A stretch of DNA of 10,461 bases. It comes from Desulfobulbus sp. (GTDB taxonomy: Bacteria; Pseudomonadota; Gammaproteobacteria; Burkholderiales; Rhodocyclaceae). The stretch is taken from contig WQUQ01000242.1 in NCBI GenBank assembly GCA_009782025.1, forward strand, positions 1 through 10,461, given 5' to 3'. How positions within the stretch are numbered: the stretch's first letter is position 1; every line of letters starts with the position of its first letter. The notes below the pieces were generated by a model. The model did not search any database, was not told the origin of the DNA, and saw only the letters and a list, made by a program, of their open reading frames with translations. Both the position numbers and the translations under genes were made by a program. Shown here in pieces: positions 1 through 7,399 of the stretch.

Positions 1-97
1 AGCGTAGTCGCAGAATCCAGACGCTGCGTGGATTCCGCGACTACGCGCGGAATGACAGAGCACCTCGATAATTTATCGTTTGAAGTGGAAATGGAAT
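1..97 (-). repeat. Left copy of a ~97-bp dispersed palindromic repeat (cut by window edge)
   Basis: The reverse complement of this segment aligns without gaps to 7180-7276, with about 12 mismatches in 97 positions by hand count. It contains a strong hairpin: positions 2-19 pair with 29-46 (18 bp, one mismatch) around a 9-base loop. Outside the hairpin, the part next to folE2 (about 76-97) is nearly invariant between the two copies. The right copy continues past the point matching position 1, so this copy probably extends off the window. Read from folE2, the element begins right after the terminator hairpin at 100-120. It looks like a REP-type or non-autonomous repeat; no transposase is present. 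Confidence 0.85.
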
Positions 98-99
98 AA

Positions 100-120
100 G
101 TCCGCTCGGCCAAAGCGGAC
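100..120 (-). terminator. Hairpin terminator candidate downstream of folE2
   Basis: Positions 100-106 (GTCCGCT) pair perfectly with 114-120 (AGCGGAC) around a 7-base loop. On the minus strand, 38 bases beyond the folE2 stop, the stem is followed by TTATT, a short T-rich tail. This resembles a modest intrinsic terminator for the xseB-ispA-dxs-folE2 unit. The tail is short and partly made of the first bases of the neighbouring repeat, so strength is uncertain. Confidence 0.5.
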
Positions 121-158
121 AATTCATTGGCGACAAAACCGGGCGGATCGATTGGCTG

Positions 159-950
159 CTAACCGTCCTTCTCAATCAGCGCGTAAGCCGAGTGGTTGTG
201 GATTGACTCGAAATTTTCCGACTCGATCACGTAGGCGTCGATGCGCGGTTCGGCGTTGAGGCGGGCGGCGACGTCGCGGACCATGTCTTCGACGAATTTC
301 GGGTTGTCGTAGGCGCGTTCGGTGACGTATTTTTCATCCGGGCGCTTCAGGAGGCCGAACAGTTCGCAGGAGGCTTCCTGCTCGGCCAGTTCGACCAGTT
401 CTTCGATCCACATGAAGCTGTTGATGCGGGCGGTGATGGTGACGTGTGAGCGCTGGTTGTGGGCGCCGCGGTCGGCGATTTTTTTCGAGCACGGGCACAG
501 GCTGGTCACCGGCACGACGACGCGAACGGTGGTGCTGATGCGGCCTGCGTTGATGTCGCCGATCAGGGTCACGTCGTAATCCATCAGGCTTTGCACGCCG
601 GAAACCGGGGTCGTCTTGTTGATGAAGTAGGGGAAATTCATCTCGATGTGGCCGGTTTCAGCTTCGAGCTTGACCAGCATGTCGCGCAGCATGGCCGGAA
701 AATTCTCGACCGAGATTTCGCGCTCGTGGCTGTTGAGAATTTCCACGAAGCGCGACATGTGGGTGCCCTTGAAATTGTGCGGCAGGCCGACATACATGTT
801 GAACAGGGCGATGGTGTGCTGGATGCCGGCTGATTTGTCGCGCACCCGGATCGGGTGGCGAATCGACTTGATGCCGACCTTGTTGATGGCGATGGCGCGG
901 GTGTCGGCGGAACTCTGGACATCGGGAATGGCGGGACTGGGACTGTTCAT
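159..950 (-). CDS. folE2: GTP cyclohydrolase FolE2 (type IB)
   Basis: Converts GTP to 7,8-dihydroneopterin triphosphate in the cytoplasm, the entry step of tetrahydrofolate synthesis and a source for queuosine-type pterin products. The 263-residue protein matches the usual FolE2 length. Family hallmarks are visible: SLCPCSK at 150-156 with the metal-binding/catalytic cysteine region, AHNQRSH at 163-169, and [10 protein letters not shown] near the C-terminus (247-256). FolE2 is unrelated in sequence to classical FolE and is less strictly zinc-dependent. I placed the start at the ATG ending at 950. The same frame stays open much further upstream, but that part overlaps dxs and does not look like FolE2. 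No strong Shine-Dalgarno site precedes this ATG. The gene begins 32 bases after the dxs stop, so co-transcription with the isoprenoid genes is likely and Zur control at this site is not evident. Confidence 0.95.
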   Translation of the reverse strand: MNSPSPAIPDVQSSADTRAIAINKVGIKSIRHPIRVRDKSAGIQHTIALFNMYVGLPHNFKGTHMSRFVEILNSHEREISVENFPAMLRDMLVKLEAETGHIEMNFPYFINKTTPVSGVQSLMDYDVTLIGDINAGRISTTVRVVVPVTSLCPCSKKIADRGAHNQRSHVTITARINSFMWIEELVELAEQEASCELFGLLKRPDEKYVTERAYDNPKFVEDMVRDVAARLNAEPRIDAYVIESENFESIHNHSAYALIEKDG

Positions 951-982
951 GGTGCTGTTCGGGGGAAAAAGTTGGGGGTTGG

Positions 983-2854
983 TCAGACGCCGGTCGGGGT
1001 TGCGCGTCGTATCACGCGCACGATGCCATCCTTGTCCAGACCGAGTTCGGCCAGCAACTGGCCTTGTTCGCCATGCTCGATGAAGCGGTCGGGCAGGCCG
1101 AGACGCAGCAGCGGCACGTCGATGCCGCGTTCGCCCAGCACCCGCTCGATTTCCGAACCGGCGCCGCCGATCACGGCGTTTTCTTCGATGCTGACCAGGA
1201 GCGCATGGTTCCCGGCCAGTTCGACGATCAGATCGACATCGATGGGTTTCACAAAGCGCATGTTGGCCACCGTGGCGTCCAGTTCGTCGCCGGCGGCCAG
1301 CGCTTCCGGCAGCAGGCTGCCGAAGGCGAGCAGGGCGACGGCGCGGCCGCGGCGGCGGATCTCGCCCTGGCCGAGCGGCAGGGTATCGAGTCCCGGCGCG
1401 GGCGGCGCACCGTTGCCGCCACCGCGCGGATAACGAACCAGCGCCGGGCCGTCGTGGGCGAAGGCGGTGGCGAGCATGCACCGGCATTCGGCCTCGTCGG
1501 ACGGGGCCATCACCACCAGGTTCGGGATACAGGCGGCGAATGACAGATCGAGGGCGCCGTGGTGAGTCGGGCCGTCGGCGCCGACCAGGCCGCCACGGTC
1601 GACGGCAAAGACGACCGGCAGGTTTTGCAGCGCGACATCGTGGATCAACTGGTCATAGGCGCGTTGCAGGAAGGTCGAGTAGATGGCGACGACTGGCTTC
1701 AGGCCCTCGCAGGCCAGCCCGGCGGCGAAGGTGACGGCGTGCTGCTCGGCGATGCCGACATCGAAATAGCGATCGGGAAATTCGCTCGCGAAGCGAACCA
1801 TGCCGGAGCCTTCGCACATCGCCGGGGTGATGCCGATCAGCCGCGCATCGGCTTTCGCCTGGTCGCACAGCCAGTCGCCGAAAACCTGGGTGTAGGTCAG
1901 CTTGCCGCCGCCCTTGCCGTCGCCGGAGATGCCCTGGTCGGCGGAGAATTTGCCGACGCCGTGGTAGAGGACGGGGTCGGATTCGGCCAGCTTGTAGCCC
2001 TGGCCCTTCCTGGTGATGACGTGGAGGAATTTCGGCCCCTTGATTCCTTTGAGATTTTCCAGCGTCGGGATCAGGGCGTCGAGGTCATGGCCGTCGATCG
2101 GGCCGTAGTAGTGAAAGCCGAATTCCTCGAACAGCGTGCCGGGGGCGATCATGCCCTTGACGTGTTCCTCGGCGCGGCGGGCGAGTTCGAGCAGCGGCGG
2201 CGCGAAACCGAGCATGTGGCGGCCGGCCTCGCGGGCGGCGTTGTAGGTCTTGCCCGACATCAGGCGGGTCAGGATCTTGTTCAGCGCGCCGACCGGCGGC
2301 GAGATCGACATCTCGTTGTCATTCAAGATGACCAGCATGTCGGTGTCGGCGACGCCGGCGTTGTTCAGCGCCTCGAAGGCCATGCCGGCCGACAGCGCGC
2401 CGTCGCCGATGACGGCTACCACCTTGCGCTCCTCGCCCTTGTGGCGGGCGGCCAGCGCCATGCCCAGCGCGGCCGAGATCGAGGTCGACGAATGGCCGAC
2501 GCCGAAGGTGTCATAGGGACTTTCGCAGCGCTTGGGAAAGCCGGCGACGCCGTGGCGCATGCGCAGCTTGTCCATGCCGTCACGGCGGCCGGTGAGGATT
2601 TTGTGCGGGTAGCACTGGTGGCCGACATCCCAGACCAGGCGGTCGTGCGGCGTGTCGAACACGGTGTGCAGGGCGATGGTCAGTTCGACGGTGCCGAGAT
2701 TGGACGACAGATGGCCGCCGGTCTGCGCCACCGATGCGATCAGGAAGGCGCGCAATTCATCGGCCAGTTGCGCCAGTTGCCTGCGTTCCAGAGCGCGCAG
2801 CTCGGCCGGACTGTTGATGGTTTCGAGCAGGGGATAGGAGGGTGCGGCGGTCAT
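983..2854 (-). CDS. dxs: 1-deoxy-D-xylulose-5-phosphate synthase
   Basis: A thiamine-diphosphate enzyme that condenses pyruvate with glyceraldehyde 3-phosphate to give 1-deoxy-D-xylulose 5-phosphate, the first step of the MEP isoprenoid pathway and a branch point to thiamine and pyridoxal. The 623-residue protein is full length (E. coli Dxs is about 620). Visible features are GGHLSSNLG at 47-54 with His49, GHSSTSIS at 120-127, the TPP/Mg motif from GDGALSAG (150-157) to LNDNEMS (177-183), GIAEQHAV at 367-374 with Glu370, and DGPTHHG at 427-433 with His431. The positions of His49, Glu370 and His431 agree with the E. coli numbering as I recall it. Its start lies 12 bases after the ispA stop, the same order as the classical xseB-ispA-dxs operon, which puts the pathway's first enzyme beside its FPP-forming enzyme. 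Confidence 0.99.
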   Translation of the reverse strand: MTAAPSYPLLETINSPAELRALERRQLAQLADELRAFLIASVAQTGGHLSSNLGTVELTIALHTVFDTPHDRLVWDVGHQCYPHKILTGRRDGMDKLRMRHGVAGFPKRCESPYDTFGVGHSSTSISAALGMALAARHKGEERKVVAVIGDGALSAGMAFEALNNAGVADTDMLVILNDNEMSISPPVGALNKILTRLMSGKTYNAAREAGRHMLGFAPPLLELARRAEEHVKGMIAPGTLFEEFGFHYYGPIDGHDLDALIPTLENLKGIKGPKFLHVITRKGQGYKLAESDPVLYHGVGKFSADQGISGDGKGGGKLTYTQVFGDWLCDQAKADARLIGITPAMCEGSGMVRFASEFPDRYFDVGIAEQHAVTFAAGLACEGLKPVVAIYSTFLQRAYDQLIHDVALQNLPVVFAVDRGGLVGADGPTHHGALDLSFAACIPNLVVMAPSDEAECRCMLATAFAHDGPALVRYPRGGGNGAPPAPGLDTLPLGQGEIRRRGRAVALLAFGSLLPEALAAGDELDATVANMRFVKPIDVDLIVELAGNHALLVSIEENAVIGGAGSEIERVLGERGIDVPLLRLGLPDRFIEHGEQGQLLAELGLDKDGIVRVIRRATPTGV

Positions 2855-2866
2855 CGTCAGAAATGA

Positions 2867-3772
2867 TTAAAAGCGCCGGTGACAGATGAAATCGGTCAAC
2901 TGGCAGAGGCGCGCGGCGCGGTCGCCGAACACGGCCAGCGCTGCCAGCGCCTCGGCATGCAGTTCTTCGGCATAGGCGCGGGCGGTGTCGAGGCCGAGCA
3001 GCGCAACGTAGGTCGGCTTCTCCGCGGCTTCGTCCTTGCCGGCGGTCTTGCCCAGCGTGGCGGTGCTGGCGGTGCAGTCGAGAATGTCGTCGACGACCTG
3101 AAAGAGCAGGCCGGCGCGTTTGGCGAAGCGATCCAGTTGTCCGCGTCGTTCGCTCGTCAGCGGCGCGCCGGCCTGCGCGCCGAGCAGCACGGCGGCGCGG
3201 ATCAGGGCGCCGGTCTTGAGCGCGTGCATCAATTCGAGTTCCGGCTGCTCCAGCGCCTTGCCGGCCGCGGCGAGGTCGATCGCCTGGCCGCCGGCCATGC
3301 CGCGCGAACCGCTGGCGTGGGCGAGCAGGGCGATCATCTCAAGCTGCCGCGCCGGCTCGCCGAGGTCGGCGCCGGCCAATAGTTCAAAGGCCAGGGTTTG
3401 CAGGCTGTCGCCGACCAGGAGGGCGGTCGCTTCGTCGTATTCGACATGGCAGGTCGGGCGGCCGCGGCGCAGCACATCGTCATCCATGCAGGGCAGATCG
3501 TCGTGCACCAGCGAATAGGCGTGGATCAATTCGACGGCGCAGGCGATGACATCGAGATTTTCCGCCGTCGCGCCGCTCAGTTCGCCGGCGGCGAAGGCGA
3601 GTAGCGGGCGGACGCGCTTGCCGCCGCCGAGCGCGGCGTAGCGCATGGCTTCGTGCAGGCGTTGCGGGATGCCGTTGGCGCTGGGCAAATGATGCGCCAG
3701 CGCGGCTTCGACGCGCCTCTGCACGTCGCCCATCCAGTCGGCGAATGGGGCGGCGCTTGACGTGACGCTCAC
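2867..3772 (-). CDS. ispA: (2E,6E)-farnesyl diphosphate synthase
   Basis: Joins isopentenyl diphosphate to DMAPP and then GPP to make C15 farnesyl diphosphate, the precursor of undecaprenyl lipid carrier, quinone side chains and haem O. The 301-residue product has LGGGKRVRP at 48-56, the first aspartate-rich motif DDLPCMDDD at 91-99 followed by LRRGRPTCH, GGQAIDL at 161-167, and the second aspartate-rich motif DDILD at 228-232 with GKTAGKD after it. The run AYSLVHDDLP is nearly the same as in E. coli IspA. I chose the GTG ending at 3772 as start. It overlaps the xseB stop in the four bases GTGA (3769-3772), a translational-coupling arrangement, and gives the normal family length. A longer reading from an ATG at 3865 adds 31 arginine-rich residues that only shadow xseB. 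Confidence 0.97.
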   Translation of the reverse strand: MSVTSSAAPFADWMGDVQRRVEAALAHHLPSANGIPQRLHEAMRYAALGGGKRVRPLLAFAAGELSGATAENLDVIACAVELIHAYSLVHDDLPCMDDDVLRRGRPTCHVEYDEATALLVGDSLQTLAFELLAGADLGEPARQLEMIALLAHASGSRGMAGGQAIDLAAAGKALEQPELELMHALKTGALIRAAVLLGAQAGAPLTSERRGQLDRFAKRAGLLFQVVDDILDCTASTATLGKTAGKDEAAEKPTYVALLGLDTARAYAEELHAEALAALAVFGDRAARLCQLTDFICHRRF

Positions 3773-4008
3773 TCGCCCTCCAGCGTGGCGCGGTCGATTG
3801 TCCGGAGTTCGCCGTTTTCGAGAAGGCGAATCTGGCTCTCGGCGGCGGCCAGTTGGGCCTGGCAATGCTGCATCAGTTCCATGCCGCGACGCCAGGCGGC
3901 GATCGAGGCTTCGAGTTCAAGCTGGCCGCCTTCCATGCTGGCAACGATGGCCTCCAGTTCGGCCAGCGCCGCTTCAAATTTCAGGTCGGCGATCGGAATT
4001 TGATCCAT
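3769..4008 (-). CDS. xseB: Exodeoxyribonuclease VII small subunit
   Basis: Small subunit of exonuclease VII, which degrades single-stranded DNA to acid-soluble oligonucleotides; several copies bind the large catalytic subunit XseA, which is not in this window. The 79-residue protein is of typical length. It has the family's helical-hairpin pattern: FEAALAELEAIVASMEGGQLELEASI at about 11-36, then a second helix with WRRGMELMQHCQAQLAAAESQI (about 39-60). The start was set at the ATG ending at 4008, since the upstream in-frame codons do not resemble XseB. It is the first gene of the likely xseB-ispA-dxs-folE2 operon and its stop codon lies inside the ispA GTG start. Confidence 0.95.
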   Translation of the reverse strand: MDQIPIADLKFEAALAELEAIVASMEGGQLELEASIAAWRRGMELMQHCQAQLAAAESQIRLLENGELRTIDRATLEGE

Positions 4009-4034
4009 GACATCCGGGGTCGGGAAAACATGTG

Positions 4035-4064
4035 AAAATACTCCATCACGGGTTGCCCGGTCAA
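4035..4064 (-). promoter_or_regulatory. Candidate sigma70 promoter of the xseB-ispA-dxs-folE2 operon
   Basis: On the minus strand TTGACC (4064-4059) and TATTTT (4040-4035) are separated by 18 bases, with xseB starting 26 bases further on. The -35 match is 5 of 6 and the -10 match 4 of 6. Assigned by eye only. It abuts the candidate promoter of the divergent Rieske gene. Confidence 0.45.
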
Positions 4065-4079
4065 ATCTCGGAGTAGAAT
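4053..4079 (+). promoter_or_regulatory. Candidate promoter of the Rieske oxygenase gene
   Basis: TAGAAT at 4074-4079 is a 5-of-6 match to the -10 consensus, 29 bases before the start codon. The best upstream partner is TTGCCC at 4053-4058, but the 15-base spacing is shorter than ideal. The -35 element is therefore doubtful and the -10 better supported. Confidence 0.35.
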
Positions 4080-4097
4080 CAAGCATTTCAACACGCT

Positions 4098-4102
4098 GGA
4101 GG
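4098..4102 (+). promoter_or_regulatory. Strong Shine-Dalgarno site deciding the Rieske gene start
   Basis: GGAGG ends 6 bases before the ATG at 4109. This is the clearest ribosome binding site in the window. It selects 4109 over the upstream in-frame ATG at 4007 and the internal ATG at 4118. Confidence 0.85.
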
Positions 4103-4108
4103 CTTGGC

Positions 4109-5257
4109 ATGTCCGACATGACCACGTTGTCCCGGCTGGCGCCCGGGGTTTCGCAATTGCCGGTGGACTGGTATTTCGACGAAGCGATTCATGCACTGGA
4201 GAAGCGCCTGATCTTCGATGCCGGCCCCGGTTATGTCGGACATCGGCTGATGGCGCCCGAGGCCGGAGATTACCGTTCGCTGGAATGGAAGGATCATGGC
4301 CAGATGCTCCTCAATGGCGGCGACGCAGTTGCCAACCCCGGCCCGAATGCCGGCCTCTGGCTCATGTCCAACGTCTGCCGTCACCGCCAGGCGATCATGC
4401 TGCAAGGCAGCGGCAAGCTCAACGGGCCGCTGGTCTGCCCGATCCACCGCTGGACTTACGACCCGGGCGGCCAGTTGATCGGCGCGCCGCACTTTCCGCA
4501 AAACCCCTGTCTCAATCTCGACAAGGCCCGGCTGGAAGACTGGAACGGCCTGCTGTTCCAGGGGCCGCGCTCGGCCAACGCCGATCTGGCCGGCCTATTC
4601 ACCGCCCGCGATTTCGATTTCACCGGCTACAAGCTCGACCACGTCGAGATGCACGAATGCCACTACAACTGGAAGACCTTCATCGAGGTCTATCTGGAGG
4701 ATTACCACGTCGCCCCCTATCACCCCGGTCTCGGCAACTTCGTCACCTGCGACGACCTGACCTGGCAGTTCGGCGAGTGGTACTCGGTGCAGAAAGTCGG
4801 CATCACCTCGCTGCTGAAATCCGGTTCGGCAGTCTACGACCGCTGGCAGAAAGTCGTCCGCGAATACTACGGCGACCGCGGCGAAACCCCGCCGCAGGGC
4901 GCGGTATGGCTGACCTACTATCCGAACATCATGGTCGAGTGGTATCCGCACGTGCTGGTGGTATCGACGCTGATTCCGCAGGGCGCGCACAAGACGATGA
5001 ACGTCGTCGAGTTCTACTACCCCGAGGAAATCGTCGATTTCGAGCGCGAATTCATCGAAGCCGAGCGCGCCGCCTACATGGAAACCGCCATCGAGGATGA
5101 CGACATCGGCGAGCGCATGGATCGCGGCCGGCAGGCCCTGCTGGCCCAGGGGCGCAACGAGGTCGGCCCCTACCAAAGCCCGATGGAGGACGGCATGCAG
5201 CACTTCCACGAGTTCTACCGGCGGATCATGCAGCGGGCGATTGAAAGTTGCGGCTGA
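4109..5257 (+). CDS. Orphan Rieske-type non-haem iron oxygenase (alpha-subunit family)
   Basis: Belongs to the Rieske ring-hydroxylating/demethylating oxygenase family (COG4638-like), which uses O2 and electrons from a partner reductase. The substrate cannot be told from sequence. The 382-residue protein has an N-terminal Rieske [2Fe-2S] domain with C90-x-H92 and C110-x2-H113. A C-terminal catalytic domain holds NWKTFIEVYLEDYHVAPYH at 187-205, giving iron ligands His200 and His205; the third ligand probably lies in the acidic run EDDD at 329-332. The residue three places before the first histidine, which bridges the two metal centres, is Glu197 rather than the usual Asp. Glu here is known from carnitine oxygenase CntA and relatives acting on quaternary amines. 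The C-terminal run GPYQSPMEDGMQHFHEF (353-369) looks strongly conserved but I cannot assign it a role. No ferredoxin or reductase gene is nearby. Confidence 0.93.
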   Translation: MSDMTTLSRLAPGVSQLPVDWYFDEAIHALEKRLIFDAGPGYVGHRLMAPEAGDYRSLEWKDHGQMLLNGGDAVANPGPNAGLWLMSNVCRHRQAIMLQGSGKLNGPLVCPIHRWTYDPGGQLIGAPHFPQNPCLNLDKARLEDWNGLLFQGPRSANADLAGLFTARDFDFTGYKLDHVEMHECHYNWKTFIEVYLEDYHVAPYHPGLGNFVTCDDLTWQFGEWYSVQKVGITSLLKSGSAVYDRWQKVVREYYGDRGETPPQGAVWLTYYPNIMVEWYPHVLVVSTLIPQGAHKTMNVVEFYYPEEIVDFEREFIEAERAAYMETAIEDDDIGERMDRGRQALLAQGRNEVGPYQSPMEDGMQHFHEFYRRIMQRAIESCG

Positions 5258-5300
5258 CCGCCAAAAATCGCCGTCAGTCATGCTGCGTTGCAACACCCGG

Positions 5301-5309
5301 TGATAGAAT
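5301..5309 (+). promoter_or_regulatory. Extended -10 promoter element upstream of typA
   Basis: TGATAGAAT at 5301-5309 fits an extended -10 element (TGn plus a 5-of-6 hexamer) 29 bases before the typA ATG. No good -35 hexamer lies 16-18 bases upstream, which is common for extended -10 promoters. It suggests typA has its own promoter in the 81-base gap after the Rieske gene. Confidence 0.45.
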
Positions 5310-5338
5310 CGCGCCTCCGATTTTTCAGGTGCTTTTCC

Positions 5339-7180
5339 ATGTCCGCTCGCCCCATTCGCAACATCGCCATCATCGCCCACGTCGATCATGGCAAGACCAC
5401 GCTGGTTGACCAACTGCTTCGCCAGTCCGGCACCTTCGCCGCCCACCAGCAGGTGGATGAGCGCGTCATGGATTCCAACGATCTGGAGCGCGAGCGCGGT
5501 ATCACCATTCTGGCGAAAAATACCGCCGTCGATTACAACGGCATTCACATCAATATCGTCGACACGCCGGGCCACGCCGATTTTGGCGGCGAAGTGGAGC
5601 GCGTGCTGGGCATGGTCGATGGTGTCGTGCTGCTGATCGACGCCGTCGAGGGGCCGATGCCGCAGACCCGTTTTGTGACCAGGAAGGCGCTGGCGCTGGG
5701 TCTGTGTCCGATCGTGCTGGTCAACAAGGTTGACCGCGATGGCGGCGACCCGGATAACGCGGTCAATCTGACTTTCGATCTGTTCGACAAACTGGGCGCG
5801 ACCGACGAGCAGCTTGATTTTCCCATCGTTTATGCCTCCGGCCTGAACGGCTGGGCGGCGCTGGAACTCGACCAGCCGCGCGTGGACATGAAGCCCTTGT
5901 TCGAGACGATTTTGTCGCACGTGCCGGCGCCGGATGCCGATGTCAATGCGCCGCTGCAATTCCAGATTTCCGCCCTCGATTATTCGTCTTATGTCGGGCG
6001 CATCGGCGTTGGCCGCATCAAGCGCGGCAGGGTCAAGCCGGGACAGAATATCCTGGTCATGTTCGGCACCGAGGAAGAGGCCGCCGAACACGAGCGTCAG
6101 CCGGTCAAGGCCAAGGTCGGCCAGGTGTTCGGTTACAAGGGCTTGAACAAGGTTGAACTGGCGGAAGGCTGCGCCGGCGACATCGTGCAGATCACCGGCA
6201 TCGAGGATCTGGTGCTCGGTTGCACCGTGACCGATCCCGATCAACCGGAGACCCTGCCGCTTCTGAAGATCGACGAGCCGACGCTGTCCATGCAATTCCT
6301 GGTCAACACCAGCCCGCTGGCCGGCACCGAGGGTAAATTCGTCACCAGCCGGCAGATTCGGGATCGCCTGCATAAAGAATTGCTGACCAACATGGCGCTG
6401 CGCGTGCACGACACCGAGAACAGCGATGTGTTCGACGTGGCCGGTCGCGGCGAATTGCATCTCGGCATTCTGCTGGAGAACATGCGCCGCGAAGGCTATG
6501 AACTGGCGGTTGGCCGGCCGCGCGTGGTCAAGAAAATCATCGCTGGCGTCGAGTGCGAACCCTACGAAATGCTCACCGTCGACGTCGAGGAAGAACACCA
6601 GGGCGGCGTCATGGAGGCGCTCGGCCAGCGCAAGGGCGAGATGCAGGACATGGTGTCGGACGGTCGTGGCCGCGTGCGCATCGAATACCGCATTCCGGCG
6701 CGCGGCCTGATCGGCTTTCAGGGCGAATTCATGAACCTGACCCGCGGCAATGGCCTGATGAGCCACGTCTTTGACGAATACGCGCCGGTCAAGGACGGCC
6801 AGGTCGCCGAACGGCGCAACGGCGTGCTGATCTCACAGGACAACGGCGAGGCCGTGGCCTATGCCTTGTGGAAACTCCAGGATCGTGGCCGGATGTTCGT
6901 CAATCCCGGCGAAAAGCTGTACGAGGGCATGATTATCGGCATCCACAGCCGCGAGAACGATCTGGTGGTCAACCCGATCAAGGGCAAGCAATTGACCAAT
7001 GTCCGCGCCTCCGGCACCGACGAGGCGGTGCGCCTGGTGCCGCCGATCCAGTTGAGCCTGGAGGCCGCCGTCGAATTCATCGCCGATGATGAACTGGTCG
7101 AACTGACGCCGAAGTCCATCCGCCTGCGCAAGCGCTACCTGACCGAGATCGAGCGCAAACGGGCGCTGCGCGGGCTGTAA
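5339..7180 (+). CDS. typA: Ribosome-associated translational GTPase TypA/BipA
   Basis: An elongation-factor-like GTPase that binds ribosomes and affects 50S assembly, stress and low-temperature growth in enterobacteria. The 613-residue protein is full length (about 607 in E. coli). GTPase motifs are intact: AHVDHGKT (13-20), switch I ERGITI (52-57), DTPGHAD (75-81) and NKVD (129-132). EF-Tu domain-II-like and EF-G-like domains follow, then the TypA-specific C-terminal domain with [16 protein letters not shown]. The start is the ATG at 5339, giving [18 protein letters not shown], which matches the family N-terminus. A weak AGG-type ribosome site lies about 9 bases upstream. An in-frame reading from 5288 adds 17 unrelated residues and was not used. 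Its stop codon TAA touches the right copy of the dispersed repeat. Confidence 0.99.
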   Translation: MSARPIRNIAIIAHVDHGKTTLVDQLLRQSGTFAAHQQVDERVMDSNDLERERGITILAKNTAVDYNGIHINIVDTPGHADFGGEVERVLGMVDGVVLLIDAVEGPMPQTRFVTRKALALGLCPIVLVNKVDRDGGDPDNAVNLTFDLFDKLGATDEQLDFPIVYASGLNGWAALELDQPRVDMKPLFETILSHVPAPDADVNAPLQFQISALDYSSYVGRIGVGRIKRGRVKPGQNILVMFGTEEEAAEHERQPVKAKVGQVFGYKGLNKVELAEGCAGDIVQITGIEDLVLGCTVTDPDQPETLPLLKIDEPTLSMQFLVNTSPLAGTEGKFVTSRQIRDRLHKELLTNMALRVHDTENSDVFDVAGRGELHLGILLENMRREGYELAVGRPRVVKKIIAGVECEPYEMLTVDVEEEHQGGVMEALGQRKGEMQDMVSDGRGRVRIEYRIPARGLIGFQGEFMNLTRGNGLMSHVFDEYAPVKDGQVAERRNGVLISQDNGEAVAYALWKLQDRGRMFVNPGEKLYEGMIIGIHSRENDLVVNPIKGKQLTNVRASGTDEAVRLVPPIQLSLEAAVEFIADDELVELTPKSIRLRKRYLTEIERKRALRGL

Positions 7181-7295
7181 TTCCATTTCCACTTCAAACG
7201 GTAAATTATTGAGATGACCCGTCATTGCGCGCTCCGTCGCGGAATCCATGCAGCGTTTGGATTCTGCGACTACGCTTCGCTACGCGCAGAATGAC
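7180..7295 (+). repeat. Right copy of the dispersed palindromic repeat
   Basis: Positions 7180-7276 are the inverted partner of 1-97. The element appears to continue to about 7295. It starts on the last base of the typA stop codon. An inner hairpin pairs 7236-7248 with 7258-7270 (13 bp with one G-T pair, 9-base loop). An outer imperfect stem pairs GTCATT...GCGCG at 7221-7231 with CGCGCAGAATGAC at 7283-7295. The conserved ~40-base stem-free part (7181-7220) always faces the upstream gene. Confidence 0.85.
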
Positions 7296-7308
7296 GATAA
7301 GACAACAA

Positions 7309-7350
7309 CCCCTCGCCCGCTTGCGGGAGAGGGGCTGGGGGTGAGGGTAG
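7309..7350. repeat. GC-rich palindromic intergenic repeat
   Basis: Positions 7309-7320 pair with 7323-7334 (11 of 12 pairs, tight loop), followed by a G-rich tail with CTGGGGGTGAGGG. This resembles a type of CCCTC/GAGGGG palindrome that is common between genes in many proteobacteria. It is unrelated in sequence to the repeat at 7180-7295. There is no T-tract on either side, so it is not a standard terminator. Confidence 0.65.
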
Positions 7351-7361
7351 CAGTCTTTGTA

Positions 7362-7394
7362 TCCGTCATGCCGGCTGCCGCCGGCCATGACGGA
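7362..7394 (-). terminator. Hairpin directly behind the universal stress protein gene
   Basis: Positions 7362-7375 pair with 7380-7394 with a single bulged base and a 4-base loop (TGCC). On the minus strand the stem starts 5 bases after the stop codon of the stress-protein gene. There is no T-run after it, so it may be an mRNA 3'-end stabiliser or another copy of a CGTCATGCCGGC-type palindromic repeat rather than a true intrinsic terminator. Confidence 0.45.
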
Positions 7395-7399
7395 GGGTT

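Noticed and set aside
1..97. Possible CRISPR or insertion-sequence end
   Set aside because: There are only two copies 7 kb apart with no regular spacers, no cas gene, no transposase and no terminal inverted repeats around a cargo gene.
951..1487. N-terminal extension of folE2 into dxs
   Set aside because: The extra 179 residues are arginine-rich shadow translation of dxs; FolE2 similarity and normal length begin at the ATG ending at 950.
1559..2866. 435-codon open frame on the plus strand opposite dxs
   Set aside because: It is fully antisense to dxs, whose catalytic motifs are intact. The translation is low-complexity and matches no family I recognise.
3773..3865. Longer ispA start
   Set aside because: The added residues overlap xseB and do not resemble IspA, while the GTG at 3772 gives the GTGA overlap and the usual length.
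4007..4108. Upstream ATG for the Rieske gene at 4007
   Set aside because: It would overlap the xseB start and the promoter region. The strong GGAGG at 4098-4102 serves the ATG at 4109.
5263..5325. Inverted repeat AAAAATCG (5263-5270) / CGATTTTT (5318-5325) flanking the typA promoter region
   Set aside because: Only 8 bp long with a 47-base loop and AT-rich; easily due to chance and in no terminator-like arrangement.
4595..6766. 723-codon open frame on the minus strand across the Rieske gene and typA
   Set aside because: It is antisense to two well-supported conserved proteins, spans their intergenic gap, and its translation has no recognisable domain. High GC with strong third-position bias commonly opens such frames.
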